Source of the DNA: Acanthosepion esculentum
Lineage: Eukaryota; Mollusca; Cephalopoda; Sepiida; Sepiidae
Length of the DNA stretch: 64,000 bases
Assembly: GCA_964036315.1 (NCBI GenBank)
Contig: OZ038480.1
Span: 7,955,203 to 8,019,202, forward strand
Direction of reading: 5' to 3'
Shown here one piece after another: positions 56,590-64,000 of the stretch. The position numbers were made by a program, and so were the translations under genes. The notes below the pieces were generated by a model. That model searched no databases, was not told the origin of the DNA, and was given only the letters and a program-made list of their open reading frames with translations. Positions within the stretch are counted from its first letter, which is position 1, and every line of letters begins with the position of its first letter.

Positions 56590-56775
56590 TGTGCTGATTC
56601 CTTAAGTTTATGAATTTTCCAATGGAGTTCTTTGTCTATGATCTCAATCTGAAATAAAGGGTTCAGTTCGACATTCCAACCACCTGAAGAAGGCCGGAGC
56701 GTACAACGGCCGAAATGTTGTAATAAATATGGCGGCAAAGCTGAGGACAATAGTCCGAATAATGTAAATAGTGTG
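56590..56775 (+). repeat. SINE 3' fragment
   Basis: AAATAAAGGGTTCAGTTCGA, CACCTGAAGAAGGCCGG, CGGCCGAAATGTTGTAAT and AATAGTCCGAATAATGTAAA. This is the body-tail part of the SINE family, without the tRNA head. Confidence 0.7.
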
Positions 56776-58500
56776 TTTTTGTTCCCATATGTAGTTTGAT
56801 AGATTTGTGTAATGAACTTATTTTTCTTTTGAAAACATGATTATAATATTTTTAGAGTTTCTGTTGCTCCTATGTCATTTTTCTCTTCTGCATTAATATT
56901 ATTTTTCACAATAGCTTTATATATTATATTTCTGCTTAAGCTTTTGTTTTCATGTGGATATTCTTTTTATTTCTATGCAAAAAATATTATTATTGATACT
57001 AGTACTGTTATTTGTATTGTTCATGTTGTTAATATTAATGGTTTTTGTTATATATATTTATTATATTCTCCACGTTTTCCAACAAAAATACAAATTACAA
57101 ATAATACAATTATCACAAATTATCGTATTATTTCTATTAATATGACTTATAATGTTTAGGGAAATATTTATCAATTATCTAAAGAATATTTTTTCTTATT
57201 TTGTTTTATTTAATTTAGATATGTTGGTTTACATTATATAATTATATTTCGTCTTCTACAAATTTTGCTTGTATTATTTTACATTATTCATTCTAATTTA
57301 TTATTATACCTGCTGTTTTCTCTCAGGGAATTAATATTCTTTTTTTTAACTTTATTTTCACAAAATATTCTGACGCTGCTCGAATTTGTCAAAAGTATCT
57401 TGCTGACACATATAAATGTATTTGTGTGAAAACAGTGAGGGTTGGAATATTTAATAATATAGATTGCTGAGATGTTGTTTGGATTTCGGTATGACGTGCA
57501 GAATGTGCCATAATTTGAATGAAAAATTATATCTAAAAAGCATCTTTGATTTTGGTTGTTTTTTTAATCAATTGAAAATATTTGTTTTTTTTTAAAAATT
57601 GTTTTTATATTTTTTCCACTGGTTTATATTTAATGGACTTCTAAGATGGAAACATATTTTCTGATATAAGTTTGTCTAAATTTTCGACGTTATTTCTGTG
57701 GAATATATTGTTCATCATGTAGGTTTAAATCTACAATCAACGTCATGGTATTTTAGTCTGTTTTTGTGAAGTGTTTACTTCTGTTATCTAATTTCTGTTT
57801 AAACCATTAACTGCCAAATTTTTTTAATGCGCATTTTTGGCCCAGACAGGTGCCTTACGAGATAAGAACAACATGCAATATTAAAATTTTCTTCGAATAA
57901 CTGGTACTTTAGAGAAACTAGAACATCAAATATATATGTGTATAAAACATCAAATAAAACATCAAAAAATAATATTGATTAGAAATAATAAAAAAATACT
58001 TTTCAAAATAGTCATTATTTTTCTACTCGTGAAATGTAAAATTACGACATAAAGTGTCTTCTATAATTCGTTACGGCTAATAATAAAAACTTTAAAGGCT
58101 AAGTGTTGTAAAATATACCTCTGCAAATACAATGTATGTAAGCAATTCATGACATGCAGTGAGTTTATTTTAAGAGATCCCCAAATGGAGCTCATGGCAT
58201 GTAATGGGTTGCTATGTTTTTCGCTTTCATGTCAGTGATTTTTAAAATAAAATTTTAGGACTTCATTGTTAAATACATTTTATGCCTATTAGGCTCCTTT
58301 TTGTTTATAAATTTGTCTGTAAGTATAAGTATTTTTTATTAGAATTATTTATTATTTTAGTCCTTTTTGCGCGTTTCTTTTCAATGTGATTGTTTAGTTT
58401 TCTATAATATTTATTAATATCATTAATTCATTTTCAAATACTACAACGTTCCCCTTATTGTGTTGGACCTTTTATGGATTTGAAACGGAAATAATATATA
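56776..58500. other. No gene recognised
   Basis: Very AT-rich. Frames of 63-95 codons around 56872-57159 are Ile/Phe/Tyr-rich and not credible. Confidence 0.5.
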
Positions 58501-58504
58501 TATA

Positions 58505-58775
58505 TGATCGACTCTCCCGTCGAATTCGACGTATGAGGGTCAGACAGATCAGTTCCTAAAAACTGAAAGCCCGACACTGACGCATGAGATTTGATTATAG
58601 TGGTGAAGGCTTTGTGCAGGGCCATCAACACTTTTGGGAGGGACGAATACAGGGACCTGGTGCAGCGAATGCCACAAGGTCCCCAAACAACGCTCCGCAG
58701 GTTTTGAATTCAGAGTTGTCCTTCTCCTAGACCAGTTGCCATCCAAGGCTATAGAAGCCAGTCTGTCCTGCTATT
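58505..58775 (-). repeat. SINE-like repeat with a LINE-like tail
   Basis: On the minus strand it begins AGCAGGACAGACTGGCTTCT (the head shared with 867-960 and 62806-62880) and ends CCTCATACGTCGAATTC...GACGGGAGAGTCGATCA followed by TA repeats. That ending resembles the last 45 bases of the LINE at 32335-33630. (TA)n also lies at the other side (58778-58818). Confidence 0.65.
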
Positions 58776-58777
58776 TA

Positions 58778-58778
58778 C

Positions 58779-58821
<43 letters not shown>

Positions 58822-58870
58822 GCATGCATGCATGTATGTGTGTGTGTGTGTATATGTGTGCGGGCGCACG
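58778..58870. repeat. (TA)n, (CATG)n and (TG)n microsatellites
   Basis: (TA)n about 58778-58818, then GCATGCATGCATG and TG runs. Confidence 0.9.
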
Positions 58871-59139
58871 CGTGTGTAAGTGCCTCCTTTAGGATTTCAT
58901 CAGGCGAAAGTGAATTTTACAATAATGTGACTACACATGCGCATGGAGGAGTGGGGACGCTGAAAATCTTTAAATTTTCAATTTTTTTTTTTTAATACAT
59001 GTTTATCAGTTTTGTTATTAAGTATCCGGCATATGATAATCGAAAATCTGCCAAGGATGGTGGAATGTAGGGCGGAAATTTACTGGTTGCATGTGTAGTC
59101 ACATCACTTTTGTACAATAAAAAAAAATTCCATTTTGTC

Positions 59140-59480
59140 ATTGATGGAACCTATACTCGGATGCTGATAGCTATACTTAACATCTGCAGACAACATCCAA
59201 CTGAATCACATCTATATGGACCCATCCCTGATAATGTTACAATCTTACGCGAACGCAGAATACTGGGGAGCAAAACAAGAACTCGCGAGTAATCGACTGT
59301 TCTCGGCACCTAGCCATGGAAGAAGACGAATTGGTCGCCCAGCAACCACCTACATTGACCAGCTATGTGTTGACACGGAATGCCACCTAGTGACCTTCCG
59401 ACTTTGATGCAGGACCGTGATGGTTGGCGTAATAAACTCGTGTATGTCCGAGCTATTTCTCGAATGAATGAAATATAAAG
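59140..59480 (+). pseudogene. LINE ORF C-terminal remnant
   Basis: Pieces in alternating frames match the tail of an AP-endonuclease-type LINE ORF: GRRRIGRPATTYIDQLCVDT (about 59308-59370), then in the next frame a L(M)QDRDGW-like string and a final RAISRMNEI (about 59445-59475) before a stop. AAT-rich DNA follows without a clear tail. 5'-truncated and frameshifted. Confidence 0.6.
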
Positions 59481-59599
59481 TCAGTTTATTTTCTTGCTCT
59501 TATCTTCGTAAATTATTGTTTCTTATTATTTGATCACTGTTCAGCATGTTCAGATTTTCCAGCTTTGTCGGCATCACTCAATAACTTCATAATATTGCG

Positions 59600-60052
59600 T
59601 TCCTTTTTTAATTTATATTGTGTTTCTTTTTTGAAGTTATATCGTTTCTTTTTTGAGTTTGTACCGTGTTTCTTTTTGAGGTTATATCGTGTTTCATTTT
59701 GAGGTTATATCGTGTTTCTTCTTTGAGGTTATATATCGTGTTTCATTTTGAGGTCATATCGTGTTTCTTTTTGGGGTTATATCGTGTTTCTTTTTTGAGG
59801 TTATATATCGTGTTTCTTTTTGAGGTTATATATCGTGTTTCGTTTGGAGGTCATATCGTGTTTCTTGTTAGGGTTATATCGTGTTTCTTTTTCGACGTTA
59901 TATATCGTGTTTCTTTTTTAGGTTATATATCGTCTTTCAATTTGATGTTATATCGTGTTTCTTTTTGGGGCTATATCGTGTTTTTTGAGTTTATATATCG
60001 TGTTTCTTTTTGAGGTTATATATCGTGTTTCATTTTGAAGTTATATCATTCT
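59600..60052. repeat. Minisatellite of 23-27 bp, about 17 copies
   Basis: Repeats of TTATATCGTGTTTCTTTTTG / AGG with frequent TTATATATCGTG variants. The 115-codon frame across it (Phe/Val/Ile-rich) is a by-product. Confidence 0.9.
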
Positions 60053-60059
60053 TACAACC

Positions 60060-61480
60060 CATCATAATCTTGATATATCTGAAATTAAAAAAAAAATGAA
60101 TACCAGAGTTACCACCACGTAAAAAATCCGAAAATAACTTAAATGGTTTCTTCGAACTTAAATTTCACTTCTCTTTGGAAGACAATGGCCTAAGCTAATC
60201 CGAATTAAAACAAAAATTAATTTCTGCATATAAATAAACATTTTCATTACTCATCGACACCTTGGTCCGCCATTTTATATGAAAAATGTAAGCAAAATAT
60301 TTAAAATTGCTTTTAAGATAAAATATTTTCCTAGAGATGTGTTTCGAAGTCGATTAAGAAATTTAATCTTAATTAACTGGGTTTTCTGAAAGTAATGCTT
60401 ACCTTTTGCTTAGAACGGAATGAAAATAAAGTTTTAATAACGCATAAGAGCCTTTGAGGTCAAAGGCCAAAATAGAAACATCCTAACTTAATCCTCGCCG
60501 AAAAAGCGCGCGAAAAAGTAAAAAATAAAACCTGAAGAGATACGGGAGATCATCAGCATAATAATCAAGAATATTTTATTTATGTTTAAAATTAAATTTT
60601 CTTTAATACGCTTTTATTAAACTCAGTATAATAAATATATTTGAAGTCCTTAAGGCGCTACCAAATAAAACAAAATAGTGTAAATATAATTTGTGTTGAT
60701 TAATTCATATGAAAAGAAAAACATTTATTTTAAGAGTAAATTTTAGAAAGATTCTTTTATGTGAATGAAATAAGTTTTGTTATAATTCTAAAAATGTTCC
60801 TGGCGACGAAGGAAACAATTTATTCAGAAAAAATAAGACAATGATTTGCTTTCAAAATAAAAAATAAAATAACATCTTATGTTTAATTATCGAAATAAGT
60901 ATTGGTAATTTTTGTCTACAAGAATCTGTAAATAAATATAGGAAAAGAGAGAGACGTGAAAGGAAAACAAACATCTGTACAGATGAATCGGAAAACAGTG
61001 CTTTCAAGACAAAAACTGACTGAATTGGAGATATTAATTTAGATTAATATCATAATACTCTTCCGATATTGAATAATAGTCAGCCAAACGAGATATAAGA
61101 ATTATGTCCTTTTGTACATCCATGTCAAAAATAATCTAACACTTACCAATGGAAAAAAATAAAATAAAATTCTTTTAAAAGTTTTCACACTCAAAAATGT
61201 CATGAAACATTTCATTTTTTTATTCTTCAAACATGACTTTATTTAATAAAAGAAAATCTTGAGTTTAATAGCAACTGGATTAATTTCAAAATCGCTTTGC
61301 AAAATTACAAGTTAATTTTTAAAAAAATAAATAAGTGAAGATTTTTTTTTCTTATCAATCTCAAAGAGAATGGTGTGCTTTATTAAATTATGCAAGCTCC
61401 AATTCTCAAAGAAAATTATTATTTTTGTTTTATTGACTTATTTTTGCTAAGATGCGAGCCGAAATTTTCGCATGTTGACA
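60060..61480. other. No gene recognised
   Basis: Very AT-rich, no supported feature. Confidence 0.5.
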
Positions 61481-61481
61481 T

Positions 61482-61700
61482 ATGATATTGAATAAATATG
61501 ATATTGAATGAATAGGATATTAAATAAATATGATATTGAATAAATATGATATTAAATAAATATGATATTGAATAAATATGATATTAAATAAATATGATAT
61601 TGAATAAATATGATATTGAATAAATATGATATTGAATAAATATGATATTGAATGAATAGGATATTGAATAAATATGATATTGAATAAATATGATACTGAA
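61482..61700. repeat. 16-bp tandem array, about 13 copies
   Basis: ATATGATATTGAATAA units with TTAAATAA and GAATGAATAGG variants. Confidence 0.95.
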
Positions 61701-62549
61701 TAGATGCTTTACTGAATTAATATGTTCAATGATTTTTCTTTATAACACTAAAAAAGGAACAAAAACCCAACAAATTAAAAAGTACACAGGAGATATAGAA
61801 AAGGCGGCGTGAATGATATCTCCCAAAAGATGTTTCCTTAAACATATTTAATAAAATATGACAGTAAAAAAACTTCATTCATTACTGAATAAGTACTAAA
61901 GATTTTGTTTGAATCGGATAATTCTTTGATTTTTGGCAAATATTTTAAAACAGGGAGTATCAATTTTTTGCTTTCATTTAGGAAAAAAAGCATCGATTTT
62001 GGTAGTACCTAGAATATCATGAAGTATATTATAACGTATATTTATTTACAGTATGACGAAGATCCCTCGTGTTGCTTAAAAACGGTTCTATTTGCAACAG
62101 AGAGAACACGTCAGTTGAGCGGAGAATTTTATTGCCAATCAGCATAATGTCTGTCTAACAGCAGCAAATATTTAAACGCAATAATTGGCAATGCGTGGAC
62201 AGCATTAATTAACTCACGAACAGCACTAATTAATTCACTGCTAGTTAGCAATTAAGATAGCAACAGAATAAGACAAGTTCTATTTAAGATCAACTAAATT
62301 ATCAATTTCAAAGAGAAAGAAATTCAGTTTTAAACGGGCTGTCTTAATCATTTGTGTGTTTGTTTTCGAGTTTGCCATCAGTTATTCAGTAGAGCATCAG
62401 AATAGAATGTTGGGGCTTTTATGGCACGGGCGGCCAAACTATAGCTTGTCAGGCGCAGTGTTTAACGTTTGGTTTACAGAAATATGTTTACGGTGTCCCT
62501 TTTCTCGTCATAGTTAATATAAAAGTTAATTAAGAAAAAATGAAACATT
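61701..62549. other. No gene recognised
   Basis: AT-rich, no supported feature. Confidence 0.5.
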
Positions 62550-64000
62550 ATTATTATTTTTCCTTTGATTTCTCTTGTATACTTATTTTCATCCGGGTCC
62601 CAACCAGAGACCTAAGGTTAGAAATGACATTATGACATTTTCCACTGAATATTTTTTGTAAAAAAATAAAAATAAAATAGCCGACGAGCAGACACATTTT
62701 ACATAGATGAAGCCGTTCGTAAGGTGTGTGCTGTACTTGTGAGAAAAACCTTTTTGCTTTTCTTTAAGGCATGGGCTACCAGGTATCCCTTCAGTATTGG
62801 TAAAATAGCGGTGTAGACTGGGTTCTATAGTCTTGGGTGGCAACCGGTCATGGAGAAAGTAACTTTGAATTCAAAACTGTTTGTAGCCCTAGCGTAGCAC
62901 ATACTATACAGCTAAGGAAAGGATCGTTCGCATTGATTTGATGATCCTGACTACGGTCGAATAATGATGAATGATGATGATCCCTTCAGTGCTCCAACAA
63001 CAACTGGAATTACTGATGTCTTCATGTACCACATTTTTGAGATTTCCACTTCATGATCACTATATCTTGATAGTTTTTTTTAAAGATCTTCAACGACGCA
63101 TTATCATCTATAGGAACTTTCATGTTAATAAGAAAGTATATAATGTTTTTGTGGTCTTTGATCGCTATATTTGGGCGATTAGCTTTTATTATTCTGTCTG
63201 TGTGTATTGTAAAAATCCCATAAAATTGATACAGGTCTTATGTCTTTAACCGGGTCTGGGCGATGTTCATATCAATTTCCCGTAATTTCCTTTCTGTAAA
63301 ACCTACAGATTTTCCAATAAAGATATTGACCTACTCTTCATATCGAATTTTATATTCAGTGGAGTCTCTAATACAGTGCAACAGGTGACAAGATAGTAAA
63401 TTATTTCCGTATATTCATTAGAGAATCTACTCTTGGGGTCAGCACAATTTTTCATTATGCTTCCTTTGTAGCATAATTTTTCACTGTTTGCTTTTTAGCT
63501 AGTTCTAAATTCTAGTTAGCAATTATTAGTTCTGTATAGCAATAATATCACCTTCAGTTTCAGATTTTAACCCTGCACTACAAAAACACTGATAGGTATG
63601 TGTTTGTGTACATCAGACTGTTTGGCACGAGAAAAGTATTGACCATGAAGAGGTTTATCTTGCCATCGCTTCTGCATTTTCCCCATTGCATTTGCCCTCT
63701 TCCTTTAGGTTCAGGTTCTTTGCCCCTGCAGTAGGTGAATTATGGCGCTTATTTGCCCTTGGACTTGAGCTTCCCTTTTGAAGTTGTTGGCTTCCTTTAT
63801 TACTGAATAGTTTTTTAATTCTTTCATGTTTTTGACATAGATTATCACCCATTCTTCTGTAGTTTCCAGATATCTTTGAAAATAAATCATTGTAGTAGTG
63901 CAAGACAGTTCTAGTTGAACTAATCCTCTTCCCCCTTCGGATCTGGACACATACAGACGATCAACATCGGTCTGAGTACGATGCGTGTTGGGGCAAGTGA
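62550..64000 (-). mobile_element. Diverged R4/Dong copy, cut by the window end
   Basis: A short ATT run (62550-62562) abuts the R4 3' UTR (GGTCCCAACCAGAGACCTAA), then the RLE end, the PD region and the linker upstream of it, to the window end (VQLELS/PRSEGGRGLVQLEL-type strings on the minus strand near 63950-63900, as at 41140-41110 in the long copy). A SINE interrupts it at 62796-62979. It is more diverged than the other copies. The RT domain would lie beyond the window. Confidence 0.8.
62796..62979 (+). repeat. SINE-like insertion with an 11-bp target duplication
   Basis: ATCCCTTCAGT occurs at 62785-62795 and again at 62980-62990, on either side of a 184-bp segment absent from the other R4 copies. 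The segment starts with the head shared with 867-960 and 58690-58775 and ends in TGATGAATGATGATG, a TGA-type tail. Direction is plus, opposite to the R4 host. Confidence 0.85.

Noticed and set aside
61482..61700. 16-bp array as a possible regulatory array or CRISPR
   Set aside because: Simple AT-rich tandem repeat without spacers.

Overview
The window is eukaryotic, AT-rich, intergenic DNA made almost entirely of repeats. No host protein-coding gene, rRNA or functional tRNA gene could be supported on either strand. The combination of RLE-type R4/Dong LINEs, several AP-endonuclease-type LINEs, Gypsy and BEL/Pao-like LTR elements, a Penelope-like fragment, tRNA-derived SINEs and very long (TA)n, (TAA)n and (TATC)n tracts suggests a cephalopod mollusc (octopus-like). 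That assignment is an inference from repeat style, not proof.

Layout. 1-8.3 kb: a SINE, a truncated R4/Dong copy, a hammerhead-ribozyme-like motif, a long R4/Dong copy (3111-6735) interrupted by a Gypsy fragment, and more R4 debris. 9-18.5 kb: LTR and primer-binding-site remnants, a MITE candidate, a GC-rich island of stable hairpins near 11.1 kb, a 0.44-kb direct-repeat pair, a Gypsy 5' end (LTR, leader, short gag) and two LINE C-termini. 19-24.3 kb: a nested locus in which one LTR is split by a LINE-Gypsy-LINE chimera flanked by a 7-bp duplication, followed by a 51-bp minisatellite and an intact LTR. 24.5-34 kb: a SINE-tail satellite, dispersed repeats, a second R4 target locus, a LINE with a FADD box and an internally deleted mariner. 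34-39.5 kb: a decayed BEL/Pao-like element whose gag-like region contains a 41-codon tandem repeat. 40-43.8 kb: a second long R4/Dong copy on the minus strand. 44.2-45.3 kb: a Penelope-like GIY-YIG fragment and two more hammerhead-like motifs. 46-62 kb: microsatellites, a compound (TATC)n array, a 280-bp foldback, a fourth hammerhead-like motif (minus strand), SINEs and satellites. 62.5-64 kb: a diverged R4 copy running off the window end, with a SINE inside it.

No operon or pathway is present. The relationships are those of a retroelement community: R4/Dong copies sit in (TAA)n tracts and their truncated copies join the tract at internal AAT triplets; SINEs appear to share tails with LINEs; LTR elements and LINEs are nested or fused. 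The observations I rate highest are the hammerhead motifs (2735-2788, 45177-45230, 54667-54726, plus a weaker one at 44917-44996), the chimera at 19127-22600, and the AAT-anchored 5' junctions of truncated R4 copies. All coding remnants carry stops, frameshifts or truncations and are annotated as pseudogenes.
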